Of a DNA stretch of 64,000 nt, positions 43,566 through 55,353 are shown piece after piece. The position numbers and the translations under genes were made by a program. The stretch is from Allolobophora icterica (lineage: Eukaryota > Annelida > Clitellata > Crassiclitellata > Lumbricidae): NCBI GenBank assembly GCA_963556255.1, contig OY744615.1:47190648-47254647 (forward strand), in the 5' to 3' direction. Under the pieces are notes generated by a model that made no database searches, had not been told where the DNA came from, and worked only from the letters and a program-made list of their open reading frames with translations. Position 1 is the stretch's first letter. Each line of letters starts with the position of its first letter.

Positions 43566-43720
43566 GTGCGGGACTGTCGACCCACAGTGCGATCGTTGGT
43601 ATCCAGACCGTGGCAGAAAGATGTATAAAAGCGTGTGCTCCAGTCGGCTGTGAAATGAATACAATGTCGGTGAGAGGATCAGGTGGGAGGTAGAGGACTG
43701 GCCACCAAACTGTTTCGGTT
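43545..43720 (+). mobile_element. SINE-C
   Basis: gtgtagtgattagcgtgcgg, a degraded B box, then gaggactggccaccaaactg. It continues from the A-box array. Confidence 0.65.
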
Positions 43721-44247
43721 CTCTTAGTTATATACTTTCTGAGTGCATCCAAATTGTGGCTGATTATAAGCACAGATCACTGTATAACCAAGTATCCATA
43801 TTTGAACAAATTAAATTTGAGGTAGGCAGGAAACCGTGGCGTAGGCAAAAGATTGCTGTAATGTGGTGGTGTTGAAAAATGAACACTTATAATTGTCGAA
43901 GAGAGTTGACGATTGAAGAAAGAACTGCAGAGATTGTGTGTGTCAGGTCGAAATTGACCTGAATGTAATAGGTTCATGGCTTGGTTGAGAGCAGTAGGAG
44001 GAGCAGAATTTTATATCACAATTAAATTACAATTACAACGAATAGGGCGAACTACTTACTTACCTAAATAATCTCGCAACCTCTACCGGAAGTGGCGTCT
44101 ATTGTTCTTGTCTGCCTGAATTAAAATGTTTATTATCGCGAACAGTCTTTATCAAAGCGATCTTTATTGTTGATTGTTACGTTTAATAAGTCGCAGAATT
44201 CGCCGATTCCGTTGGAGATTAATGAATCAGTTTGTTCTCGGCCAAAA
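43720..44247. other. upstream region of gene 3
   Basis: Non-repetitive, AT-rich. No gene is seen; it presumably carries the promoter and 5'UTR of gene 3. Confidence 0.4.
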
Positions 44248-47200
44248 ATGGCATGTCTGGCGCGGCTTAAGGAGGACACGAAGTTCTTAGAAAATCTATT
44301 TTCTCACAAAAACGAGCGTTTTCAGATCATCACTGCCTCAGTCGACGAAGTGAGTTGTCGTTTCATTGGGAAAGCAGCCGACCGCTCCGTTGTTATTCAC
44401 GCTAATGTTACGGTGAGAATTAAACTCGTTAGAAATTTTTGATGAAATAAACTATGATCTGTGTGACACTCGTAGTTACGCCACTCTTAGACGCCACAAA
44501 ACGTAACTGTGATCTTTGTCGAAGCTGTGAAAATATAAATTCTTTGTTAGATCGATGATTAAGCGATCGCGATTTGGGTTATCTTAAGGGCGAAAGAAAT
44601 ATAGAGCTTTAAAGTAATTTATGTAACCTAAAAAAGCAGCGTCAGAAGCTCCGGCTTTGTCTTCGGCTCTTCATCTCCCACCTCTTCAACAAAGTCCCAC
44701 CTCTTCAAGAATTTATATCCGTATCCATCGATTTCAACACCCTCTAAGCGTTCTCGCCCTCAACGAAACCGCCCTTAACCTCAGGCTCTACTCTGTGGTC
44801 TGTCTGGCAACTGGACATGGATCTCCACTGGACTTCTGCTATATGTAGACTTGTGCCCTACGCTTAGCTTTCGAGCACTTTAGACATTCGGAGATTACGA
44901 TTAGGCTTCTCGGTCGCCTTTGAAGGATTTGTAAAAGTTGATATATAAGTATTCAGATAGTACACCAACGTTGAAGCCATCAAGAGTCTCAATTTCTGTA
45001 CGTTCGATAAATCCAGAAACTGGACTATTGAGAAACCCAAATTATTTCTTATATAATTTCGTTTATTATGAATCAAAGTTGACAAACCACAACTTCTTAC
45101 AGAAAGAGTATGCTAGTGATTGTCCTTGCATGGAAGTTCAAAATCCTGAGGTCTAGGGCATAGGCCATGGGTCCTAAGTACAATATCTGAAAATAGAGAG
45201 TGAAGAACGTGGCTGGGATTACGTATAACCGCCTGTAAGAGTCTGCCGTCGGCTTCATCCATCATTTGGTCCAAGTCGGGTTGTTGCATCGAGATAGATT
45301 GGTTAGCTTAATGCTATTATAATTTGACAGTGACCTCCTTACAAAGGTTTGTGCAATGTAGTCTAGTGGTTGATGTGCCGGCCTGTCAACCGAGGGGTCG
45401 GGGGTACAAATCCCCACCAGGGCTGAAATTTGTTTCGAGATTTCTGCATCACCAACTGAGCTGTAGACGATGAGTTCACTTACCATACACTGTCAGTGGG
45501 AAGATTAGACAGCAAGTGAGAGGACCGGCTGCCCACCCTAATATGCCGAGGCTAAGAAAATGAAGTCGCTAACACTTCATACTCTTGGCTGCCTCTCATG
45601 CTAGCTTAAAGTACCGCTTCTCTTCTTCGTTACAAAGTTCAGAAGTATCCATTGAAGCCAGGCAGCAGGAAGCTTTAAGAACCACAAACAAACTGGAAGA
45701 GGTAAATATTCAGTTTCAGTGAAGAGTGAATATGAAGGAATGTGGATCTTTGTGAATGAGGGTGCGTTTTCGGTTGCAATGCGAGGGATTTACGTAAATT
45801 TTGTCTGAACAGGAAACCTATCCGCAAACCGCTCCAATCTGGTTCTCCGAGACGGACGACCTCTTAGTTTCAGCTGCAATCGAAAAATTATGTGATACAT
45901 CACCAAGCAATTACAACGTGAGTTCTGTTCAAAAGTACTTCATTTTATAACCATAATAATGAGATGGTTTATATAGGTCAACCAATCAGGGTGAAGGGTC
46001 CATGGGTCAACCAATCAGGGTGCAGAGTCAGTAGATCAACTAATCAGGATGCAGAGTTAATTGGTCAACCAGTCAAGGGTCGGAGTCAATAGGTCAACCA
46101 ATCGGGGCACGGTAGACACACTTCAGATTCAGGTTACAAGCTGTTACTGGTTTTTGCTGTATACAAAATAGGTGATGAAACTGGCTTGTGTCATTTTCTG
46201 TGTACAAGTATACTGCTGTATTTCAACAAACTTCAAACTTGTTTCTTATTTTGATGAAAATGTCGTGTTCTGTCGTATAGATTTGTAAACAGATTCGCAT
46301 TCTGCTGTTCGAGTTGTGTCAGATGTCGGGATTTTCTCAACCGGAGGAGATCAAGGTGATCGACTCCTACCTGGCCAGTAAGGTTCGTATAAATTATTAT
46401 TATTGTTATTATTACTCTTACTATTACTATTAAGTGCTACTATCTAATGACCAAGGATCAGTTGATGGTGTTGAGCAGTTGTGAGTTGCTCAAGGTCCTT
46501 ACAAGGTGACCATCCTAGGGAGGAGGGTTGAACCCGTACTGTCGACGTTACAACGCGAGGGCTGTAACATGCCGTGTCTAACTCTTTTGCACAGTTGACA
46601 TCATGGAAGAAGGATAAGCAGGTGGAAATCTCCGTCTCTTGGGAAAAGGTGTAATATTATGTGATGTCACATTGGCAGTTTTCACATTAATTCTCATCTA
46701 TTAGGAACATGTGCTACAAAGTGAAGGAGTGGACCAAATTAGTCGCATAAGTGTAGAAACAAATAGGTTAGCAGATGTTTGATTTGTTTACTGTGCTGAT
46801 GTTTGAAACATGTTTTACCATGTTTGTACCATTTGTTGGCATGCTGGGCTTTTGGTTCGACTATTGTGAGTTTGCGCCTGCTGAGGGTACTCCGCGTAAT
46901 GACCCTGGACGGATTGTTTGTTTCTCGGTTGCTCGGTTGCTGAGGTGTTTCATTGTTCGCTAGTGATTATATTACATTTGATTGTTACTGATGCAACTGT
47001 TGTGGCAAATTTCTCTGATTTACCTGCGTAATTGTCTAGTGATTTGAATGCAATGTAAGCTGTGAATTTAATGGCGAGTCTGGCATTGGACAAACTCGCA
47101 GGGAGCATTTAATGATGGAGTACTCTCAGTTGCGATGCCCCGGTCCCGTGTTCCCTGCAATTCTCTGGTTCTGTGTCCAGGCTGGCGCAAGGGGTGAAGG

Positions 47201-50200
47201 GAAGGCAGTGGGGACTTCTTGTGCATTTTACTGCACAATAGTGCACATGGTAAATGGAAGTGTTGTGTGTTGACTGTTGCAGGGTGACTCGATGCACGTC
47301 AATATAACGTCAGAGGAGGACGAAGATTCAGATCTGGCAGAGGAGGATTTCCACTATGAAATGGACGAAGACCAATCCAAGTAGGCCGTTTAAGTTGTCT
47401 TCGGTACAGTAGGCGATTGGTTTGAGCAGTTGCCTTGTGATATGGAGAGTATGGGTTTGAGCCTCCAGTGAGGCTTTTACTATGTAGAGACCTTGAGCAA
47501 GAATTTGTTTATTGGAATGCTTGATTTTAACTCACTTTGCATGTCAGATTGATAGACAAACAAACAGCAGTTAGTAAGTATGTCCCACCCACCCTGGATC
47601 GAACAATAGAGTGTTTACCCTGTATTGCACGTGATCAATCGATGTTTATGCGAATCAGTCTTTGCCTCGTCAGTATTTCCCATCCTCCCCCTCAACCTCC
47701 CGTCAGATCGTGTGCAATAATGAAGGAGGGAGGGAGGGCCGGCCATGAGTCACATTCCATACATTCCACAGCATTTATCGTAGGACACAGAATGGGAAAC
47801 TATAGTAGATGGAACCCTAATTTTTCTTTTATAATAATAATCTAATAATCTTTTTCTTTAATTAAGCGCCTGCAAACGCACTGCGCTGTACAGTGAACAT
47901 ACATATAGTAGAAACGGCAGCCACACAGGGCGCCTTACATACATGTATACAGTAGAAGCACATGATAACAGTTTTACAGGAGTCGAATATAACTGCTTAT
48001 GCGGCAGCCACACACGGCGCCAAATCGCGGTCTACTATTCATTTAACCACCGCCGCCACCTAGCGAGTGGAAGGCTGAATAAACCTTACTGGTGTAATGC
48101 GTCGAAGACAATTTAATGTTGTTGTTGTTGCTGTAGTGAGAACAAGGCGAATGAAGAGTTGGACGGCATCGACACAAATAATCTCCTCACCCTCGAAAGA
48201 CTGAAGCAGTCGCAACGACAGGACTACCTTCAAGTAAACGTCGATTTACACACCTCTTTTCCGCAAGCGCTTGACGACCATTCTGTTCGATCATGATTTC
48301 ACTTTGTAAGGTCGGGAGTGCTTCTGATGAGTCTGTCTTGAAGTGGCGCTATATAAATTTGATATTACCATACCATAGCCCGACTTCTGGTTTTGCCCAA
48401 CATGTTGGATTTCAAGCAGACGTCTCTCTCTCTAACGGATTATCAGTTTAGACTTTTTGACTTGGTTATAGGAATAGGAATGGTTATTGGAATAGGAATG
48501 GTCATTGGAATAGGAATGGTTATTGGAATAGGAATGGTTATTGGAATAGGAATGGTTATTGGAATAGGAATGGTTATAGGAATAGGAATGGTTATTGGAA
48601 TAGGAATGGTTATTGGAATAGGAATGGTTATTGGAATAGGTTACCTAACATCTTGCGGCACGAGCTTCTCGATCTTTCTTTACCTGTATTCTGTAAGCGC
48701 TTGAAAACCAGTTTGTTCGATCCTTGGTTTTACATAGTTAGGTCAAGAGCGCCTCTGGTGACTTTTAGAGGTGCTATATAAATCTAAGGTAACCATTGAG
48801 TATTGCTATAGCTTCTGTTTACATTACAGTATAGTTTGTGTAACACCTTTAAATGATCCCTTGGATGGTTCAGAGTCATTGAAAGTGATGTTTCCCAGTT
48901 GCTTTTAGTACACTCTCATGTGGAATGATCTTCCCCCTCTGCTCAGGGCCAAACTAATGACTGGCTTTCCTCATCGGTCTCGCATTACCTAAAGGCATTT
49001 TTGTTTCCCCGGGGCATCTGTGCTGAGAGCGCCTCTAATAGTTATTCTGCGAGAGGCGCTTTCTAAATTTCTAGATACATTACAATGCAATACGATACTC
49101 TCGTCATTAAAGCGTTCAGTGCAAGACTGTTCCGGTTCCCGTGCACAAGAAAGAAAGCGTGTTGATTGGATGTTCCTTTCTTCTGATGTGTGTGTCTCAC
49201 GCTTTGCTCAGTATGTATGTCTGTCTGTCTTTCCCTCTGTCATTTATGTATGTTGGTCTGTCTGTGTGCCTGCCTGTCTGTCAGTTTGTCTTATGCTGTT
49301 CGCTTTGAACGCAGGGTACGATGACTGGGTCAGTGCAAGCATCCGATCGACTTCTCAAGGAACTGAGGGAGATCTATCGATCACAAAGTTTTAAACAAGG
49401 TTTGGTTAACAATCTCTATCGATAAATATTATTATTATTTTTTTTTAATGCGCCAAGGTACGTATGATCCCTCGGGGACTTAAATATTAATTAAAGCAAG
49501 TAAATACATCTGGAATGGCCACTGTTCCTCAGGTTCTGACAGAGGGAAATTGCCGTGGAAAGCTACTGCATTGAGCAATACTGAGCAATATTATTATTAT
49601 TATTAATATTGTTATAGGTTGAACCAAACCTGTTGCTAGTTGTTGCTAATTAGTAATAGTTTCTCCAATGAAGTTAGTAATTAATTAGTAATGATTTGCT
49701 TATCGTCATGGTTGCAGGTATCTACGACCTCGAATTAGTTAACGACAGCCTCTACGAGTGGAACATCAAACTAATGAAGTAGGAACTTAACTTTAATTTG
49801 TTCCACGAAAAACTCTTACGTATGATGTACTCTGTAACTTGCTTTTTGTACATTTTTTTGTAGGGTAATTGTAATGTGGAAGCTTCTGTAGCGCCAGTCA
49901 AGACCAAGTCATAATTAGGTCAGTATCCGAAAGATCAGTAATTAGGTAAATATCCAGAAAATCAGTAATTAGGTAAATATCCAGAAAATCAGTAATTAGG
50001 TAAATATCCAGAAAATCAGTAATTAGGTAAATATCCAGAAAATCAGTAATATCTGCTAGATCAGTAATTAGATCAATATCTGCTAGATCAGTAATTATGT
50101 CAGTATGTTGGTAGACCAGTTATTAGGTCAGTATCCGGAATATCGGTAATTAGGTGTATATCCGGAAAATCAGTAATTAGGTAAATATCCAGAAAATCAG

Positions 50201-53200
50201 TAATTAGGTAAATATCCAGAAAATCAGTAATTAGGTAAATATCCAGAAAATCAGTAATTAGGTAAATATCCAGAAAATCAGTAATATCTGCTAGATCAGT
50301 AATTAGATCAATATCTGCTAGATCAGTAATTATGTCAGTATGTTGGTAGACCAGTTATTAGGTCAGTATCCGGAATATCGGTAATTAGGTGTATATCCGG
50401 AAAATCAGTAATTAGGTAAATATCCAGAAAATCAGTAATTAGGTAAATATCCAGATAATCAGTAATTAGGTAAATATCCAGAAAATCAGTAATTAGGTAA
50501 ATATCCAGAAAATCAGTAATATCTGCTAGATCAGTAATTAGATCAATATCTGCTAGATCAGTAATTATGTCAGTATGTTGGTAGACCAGTTATTAGGTCA
50601 GTATCCGGAATATCGGTAATTAGGTGTATATCCGGAAAATCAGTAATTAGTTAATATCTGGAAGATCAGTAACTAGGTCAACGTCCAGAAAATCAGTCTG
50701 CTAAGACAGAGAGGCGACCTATGATGGATAAGCAATTTGAAAATGGTAAATCTTGAGGGTTGTGAGCGAAATGGTATGAGCAACCAAGCAGGACGGGCAG
50801 ACACAGGTGGAAAGTTGCCAAATCTAGGTTCCACAACCATAAAAGCTCGTTTGTCTAGTTTCAGGTATGACCAGTGAGAGATAATCAGATGACCTGGTTA
50901 AATAATATTATGTCTCGGGAATAAAGACTGATTATAAGTATCGTGGTTGGCCAGTCTTCAGTGTTGGTTGGCCTGGGTTCAATGTGGATTGACCAAAGTT
51001 CAATGTTGGTTGACCTGAGTTCTATGTTGGTTGACCCGAGTTCTATGTTGGTTGGCTTGAATTCTGTTTTGGTTGGCTCAAGTTCAACGTTGGCTGGTCT
51101 GAGTTTAATGTTGGTTGGCCCAAGTTCAATGTAGTAATAATGATGATGTTAATTTCTAGCACCTGTTTGGTGTGTTTTTCGTTGTAGAGTCGATCCAGAC
51201 AGCGCACTGTACGGTGATATGGTTGTTCACAAGGAGAAGTACGGCCTCGACCACATCCTTCTCAACTTCACGTTTAAGGTTCGTACGGAGAACTGTCACG
51301 TTGAACTTGCAATTGGAGAAAATTGCAAACGTGTTCTTCAGTTTGCACAGAATTGTTTAATTGAAATTGGTCTGCTGGAAGAACTGATTAGCGGGCGCAG
51401 AAGTTTTCTTAGTTTGTCACAGTAATTGGAAGTGTAATTGTAATCTGACATCTATAAAGCACCACTTCAAGAATAAACTCATTAGTGGCGCTCCCGACCG
51501 AACAAGTGAAATTACTGTAGAATAATACAAACTTCGGGAGCTTGCAAAACTGTGGAAGGGACAGACTGAGGAGCTCGAGCCGCAGTTCTCGAGAAAGGCG
51601 ATTCCAGCTGATGGGAGCAACATAGGCAAATATTCTGGACTGAGCTGTAGCAGTATGCATACGAGGGACAGTCAGGAGTCCATAGGCAGCCGACTGAAGG
51701 GTGCTGCGACCCGAGGAGGACGAATACGAAAAGTTCAAGCCCTTTGGGGAAGATCGAGTTGATATACGTTAAGCACTTGGATATTGGAATTCACACCAGA
51801 GGTATACGAATAACTACCCTATATGTTATTGCTGTTATTATTTTCTCTCCGTAGGATACATTTCCGTTTGAGCCTCCATTTGTCCGAGTCGTTCATCCAG
51901 TGATTTCCGGCGGATACGTGCTCGGCGGTGGGGCCATCTGCATGGAGCTGCTGACGAAACAAGGCTGGAGCGGCGCCTACAGCCTCGAGTCGGTCATTCT
52001 GCAGATTTCGGCCACGCTCGTTAAAGGCAAGGCCAGAGTCCAAATGGGGGCGTCACGGGTTGGTGCTCTTTAATAATTCAATCTCTTAATAATAACTATG
52101 TCTTGAGGGGGATAGAGTAATGGTAACACTCATGGCCAGGGGAGCAGCAGGAGAGTAGCAGTACGCGGTTCGATTCCCGCAACCCCCTTTCGGTGGGTGC
52201 CTTGCATGGCTGCCATGACGTGTGTTTAGATAAGTTAAGATATTGATAATTGTACTGTCATGTCTCAGTGTAATCTTACTGCGTTTGTCGGTTTGAATTA
52301 ATAAAGAAAATGATTATTATTATTATTATTATTTCTTCGTAGACAACGAAACGTCTTGTCTTTGGCAGGCATTCATTAACAGTTGCTGGTCCCTCCATCT
52401 GGAACTTTACCTCATTTTCACAACTCTCCTATGGAGACGGTCTTTCTGTCCAAACTGAAAACTTACGTCTTCCAGCCTACCTATGACACTTTACTGTTTC
52501 CTGTTACTATTTTTCTTACAGACTGATCTCCTGGATATTGACCTCATTATGGCTTGGTTTTGGTGTGGTATAGGTTGATGCCTTCTGCATTAGACAATGG
52601 CACAATAGAAGTTACTAATTACAATAACAATTTGCCCTGCTGAATTGCGCTTCTGAACTTACGTAAGGAGCATTAACAAATTACAGTTTTGTATTGTGTA
52701 GCTCATTTACTGGAATGCTAGAATTTAAGTAGCATATGGTTCATCAAAGGTGATTTCTCTGTAATTATTTAACATTTGACTTTTGCTGAAGGTGTATGTA
52801 CTGAGTGGGTGTATAAAACTTTTTCTATATAACAATGTACCGGGTGTAACTATAATATGTAGATCTCTTTTGAAAATAACTTGAACACGTCTATTGATTG
52901 AGTTGGTTTTTGTATTATTGTGTAGCACCACTGTGGTGTTGGTTTTGTATTGATTAGCACCAGTACACGCTAGCCAGAGCTCAGCAGTCTTTCAAATCGC
53001 TCGTTCAAGTTCACGAAAAGAGCGGTGAGCAACATCTAGACCTTGTACTCTTAACTTCTCCAGTTTATTCATGTAACTTGATTGCTAAGAATAGTTAGAG
53101 TGTGGAAAGTACAGGTTCGAGGTTTCTGGGGGCTTTGAGGGCTTAAAGTCTGTCATAATTTCTTCGCACCATTTCATATTCTGTTGTATTCTGTCGATGT

Positions 53201-53830
53201 TCTGTTGTGTTTAGTTCTGAATTTGTATGGAGGGCAATGTCAAATACAGTTGTATTGTATTGTACTATGTACAGTTTAGTGTTTTGTCTAAAAAAACGAT
53301 CGTATTGTATCAAATACAGTTGTATTGTATTGTATCACATGCACTTGTGTCAAATTCAAATACAGAACTTGTATTGTATCAATTACAGTTGTATTGTATT
53401 GTATCACATACATACAGAACTTTGTATTGTATCAAGTACATTAAATTGTATCAAATACAGTTGTACTGTATCAGTACAGTTGTACTGTATCAGTACAGTT
53501 GTATTGTATTGTTCATTATGCGCACAGTTGGTGTAACCTTCCAGAAGCAACAGCAAACAGGTCATTCACAAAGGCTGAACTAAATTCTTATGACTGCATT
53601 GATGTATTATTCGGAGTGTCAGAAATACATTTCAAGACCAGACTTTGTTCAAACTTAGTGTTCAATATTCGATAACAAAGAATTCAATTCGAATGAAGTA
53701 GATTTTGATTTGTTGTGGAATGACTTAGTGTCTTATTGCCCAAATGTTTCTCTTCGTATGATTTGTTGTTTCTTAACAGAGATTCTTGTTCGTTGCAGGT
53801 TGGTTCACGCCGCCAAAAGAAGACGGTTAA
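44248..53830 (+). CDS. UBE2Q2: ubiquitin-conjugating enzyme E2 Q family (gene 3)
   Basis: Exons: 44248-44412, 45813-45917, 46281-46382, 47283-47380, 48137-48233, 49315-49399, 49718-49778, 51188-51278, 51855-52058, 52958-53024, 53799-53830. They give 368 aa (vertebrate UBE2Q2 about 375). It accepts ubiquitin from E1 and passes it to substrates. The N-terminal RWD-like half (about 1-120: [25 protein letters not shown]) is followed by an acidic linker (about 125-160, [12 protein letters not shown]) and a UBC fold from about 180. The catalytic cysteine is about residue 297 in [15 protein letters not shown]. The C-terminus [11 protein letters not shown] is the family signature. The start is ATG 44248, because upstream in-frame residues do not match the family. 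A 54-nt in-frame cassette at 46595-46648 ([18 protein letters not shown]) with AG/GT borders could be an alternative exon. UBE2Q1 versus Q2 is not decided. Confidence 0.94.
44650..44900 (+). mobile_element. LINE-a 3' fragment
   Basis: tcccacctcttcaagaattt, cgttctcgccctcaacgaaa, then ccctacgcttagctttcgag; same order as 2330-2530. Confidence 0.6.
45355..45620 (+). mobile_element. SINE-C
   Basis: tgtagtctagtggttgatgt, gggtacaaatccccacc, gaaatttgtttcgagattt, gatgagttcacttaccatac, aagtcgctaacacttcatac. Confidence 0.85.
45960..46110 (+). repeat. short tandem repeat in intron 2 of gene 3
   Basis: About four units of ggtcaaccaatcagggtgca plus gagtcaata, roughly 30-35 bp each. The CCAATCA words could bind CCAAT-type factors (inference). 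Confidence 0.75.
46430..46565 (-). mobile_element. SINE-D fragment
   Basis: Inverted body: ccttgagcaactcacaactg on the minus strand, then inverted head near 46540-46565. Confidence 0.65.
47400..47520 (+). mobile_element. SINE-D fragment
   Basis: agtaggcgattggtttgagc, ccttgtgatatggagagtat, gaccttgagcaag. Confidence 0.6.
47855..48060 (-). mobile_element. SINE-E-related fragment
   Basis: Inverted SINE-E tail (ttaattaagcgcctgcaaac, gcactgcgctgta) next to two 'ggcagccacaca(g/c)ggcgcc' copies. The head differs from SINE-E. Confidence 0.6.
48466..48642 (+). repeat. 18-bp minisatellite
   Basis: About ten near-perfect units of ggttattggaataggaat in intron 5 of gene 3. The open VIGIGM frame over it is an artefact of the 18-bp period. 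Confidence 0.95.
48700..49080 (+). mobile_element. SINE/LINE tail fragments
   Basis: Two successive tails: agagcgcctctggtgactt ... gctatataaatc (48745-48785) and gagagcgcctctaatagtta ... ggcgctttctaaatttc (49025-49070). The second is preceded by a LINE-like ORF2 end. Confidence 0.55.
49900..50690 (-). repeat. satellite with 235-bp higher-order unit from a LINE-b tail
   Basis: A basic 27-bp unit aattaggtaaatatccagaa plus aatcagt repeats 4-5 times, followed by variant units with aatatctgctagatcag. The whole block recurs three times with start points 50048, 50283 and 50518, exactly 235 bp apart and almost identical. The basic unit is the inverted LINE-b tail word (ctgatcttctggatattgac ctgatta). 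It lies in intron 7 of gene 3. Confidence 0.93.
50690..50870 (-). mobile_element. LINE-b fragment
   Basis: gctaagacagagaggcgacc tatgatggataagcaatttg matches 6630-6680, the inverted LINE-b ORF2 end. The satellite joins its tail. Confidence 0.7.
50942..51135 (+). repeat. about 24-bp degenerate minisatellite
   Basis: About eight variants of gttggttgacctgagttcta t, ending shortly before exon 8 of gene 3. Confidence 0.85.
51435..51745 (-). mobile_element. LINE-c ORF2 C-terminal fragment
   Basis: The minus strand reads [20 protein letters not shown], parallel to 42735-43035, with tail gggagcgccactaatgagtt ... gtgctttatagatg. Confidence 0.75.
52105..52335 (+). mobile_element. SINE-A
   Basis: tRNA-like head gggggatagagtaatggtaa (A box) and gcggttcgattcccgc (B box). 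Body gtgccttgcatggctgccat, tail taatcttactgcgtttgtcg then (ATT)n. Inverted relative at 25370-25563. Confidence 0.9.
52345..52630 (+). mobile_element. LINE-b 3' end
   Basis: Reads [14 protein letters not shown] ... [14 protein letters not shown] across frames, then the tail tcctggatattgacctcatt ... cattagacaatggcacaata. Confidence 0.75.
53235..53522 (+). repeat. minisatellite of caaatacagttgtattgtat type
   Basis: About a dozen variants in intron 10 of gene 3; inverted counterpart of the array at 39335-39540 in gene 2. Confidence 0.85.
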
Positions 53831-54750
53831 TCTGTTCGGCTTCCTACACTCCTTCACTGACTCATTTACTAACTTTGACGCAAATAGCTACAGGGAGAGT
53901 ATTTTGCGTTTAACCTTATTGAGCGCTTCGTCTTAAATTGAAAATCGTTTGAAACTTTGGCTGTTTGTTTAGTTTTCTGGTTGACTCGATTGTTACCGAT
54001 CCGGTCGAGCGGTGAATTTGGCTGCTTGCGTTATAATTCAGAACACGTTTGAAATTCATTTCCATTCTCTATAATTTCCAGCTTCTTTTTCAAAGAAAAC
54101 AGTTGTATGTGTAAAATGTGTGATTAAAAAAACGTCACAATGCCAGTGGTTGTGCGCGTTACAAGTTCCGTAAATAATAACAACGATGATGAAACTTTGT
54201 GTTGTAATTGTTCGAGGTGGTTTGAAATGTACAAAATTCGTACAGGTGGTTTGAAATGTACAAAATTCGTACATGTATGTTTGTGGCTGTGCTCAACACT
54301 TTAATGATGAGCTGCTTTGGTCTCCCAGTTACTTCTAGCACACGTTCATCATTAAAGTATTAAGAAAATAGTTATTGTAAAGCTTGATATACCTAAAGCG
54401 CATCATGAAAGCTAAGTGCGGAGCAGCAGCTTGCTCAACATACCACAGTCTGGAATTCTCCATCTGCCTTTTCCTATTCTGTAGCATCATCCACGGAGAA
54501 TGACTCCTGCCGACAGAACAGAACTACACAAAGTACAACGCAAACTTCATAATTGTAATCTCCAAACTTCTAAAGTATTACTCGAAGGCCAAGCGCTGGC
54601 ACAAGCCTATTCACAAGCGCTGCGGTATATCAACTTACCGGTCTCGCTCAATTTTGAGGCGGTTGTCCCAAGATCATGAAGATAATTACTATCACTGTCG
54701 TTATCATTATTTATGAAACACTGACAGTCTACCTATACTTTTCCTTTGCA
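53831..54750 (+). other. 3'UTR/intergenic DNA after gene 3
   Basis: Contains a tandem pair acaaaattcgtacaggtggt / acaaaattcgtacatgt (54231-54275) and inverted LINE-a tail scraps (54400-54450, 54560-54625). No clear AATAAA is found near the stop codon. Confidence 0.4.
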
Positions 54751-54762
54751 ACTGATACCTAC

Positions 54763-55195
54763 TGATGGATATTACTTCAGCACTGGGTTCCATCAAAGTT
54801 CCAGGCTCCCTGCAGTAGTAGGTCTGCGCTGCATCATCAGTGCTTCTGAATTGTTGCATCGATTTCCTTTTGACTGTTTACGAACTATGGCACTTAAATC
54901 TCTGCTATTATTATTATTATTTTTAAGTCGCAGTTTTCATTAGCCAAACAGTCTTGTGAGTCTAACAATAAGTAAGCTGCCATGTCAGATCTCGGGTAGT
55001 AGCCGTGCCATAGTAAGTCCTTGTCCTTTCGTCCTTCCACTCCATTGTTCCAGTCAACTTGAAAAGCATGCCAGGTAATTTTGAGTTCCGAATCTGAACG
55101 ACATCGCAGTATAGCTGTCTTGTGTCCGGATGACAGAACCTGGTTCAGTGGGACTTCGGTAAGTTTTCCGTGTGTTCCTGTTACATGAATATTCA
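54763..55195 (-). pseudogene. relic Ig V-type exon, copy 1
   Basis: On the minus strand an acceptor (actagtgcag) precedes an open stretch. It contains GHKTAILRCRSDSELKITWH (C and W of an Ig fold) and ends LANENCDLKI. After an about 75-bp insertion with an ATT tail (about 54840-54920) the fold resumes as DDAAQTYYCREPGTLMEP, the F-strand D.A..YYC and a G-strand, and reaches a donor-like gtaggt. The exon ends are both phase 1, usual for Ig exons. The insertion adds a stop, so this copy is probably dead. A second copy is at 56780-57130. Confidence 0.6.
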
Positions 55196-55353
55196 CTGCA
55201 CTAGTTAAAATAAGCACGATGTCACTATCGTCATTGTCAATGCATATATATATATTCGTTTATTGAGAAGAAAGAAACAATCTGACAAAACGCAGAAATG
55301 CTTACATGAGTGATAACTGAAAATTAAAGTTCATTAGAAAATTTTAGAATAAA

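Noticed and set aside
45638..45701. Exon-like segment [19 protein letters not shown] in intron 1 of gene 3
   Set aside because: It has AG/GT borders, but its 64-nt length would break the reading frame between two phase-0 exons, and the flanking exons already join as the family expects (ANVT-ETYP).
48393..48704. 103-codon frame of VIGIGM repeats
   Set aside because: Produced by an 18-bp tandem repeat within intron 5 of gene 3.
49900..50690. Regularly spaced repeats resembling a CRISPR array
   Set aside because: The units are contiguous, with no unique spacers, and they match a LINE tail in a eukaryotic intron.
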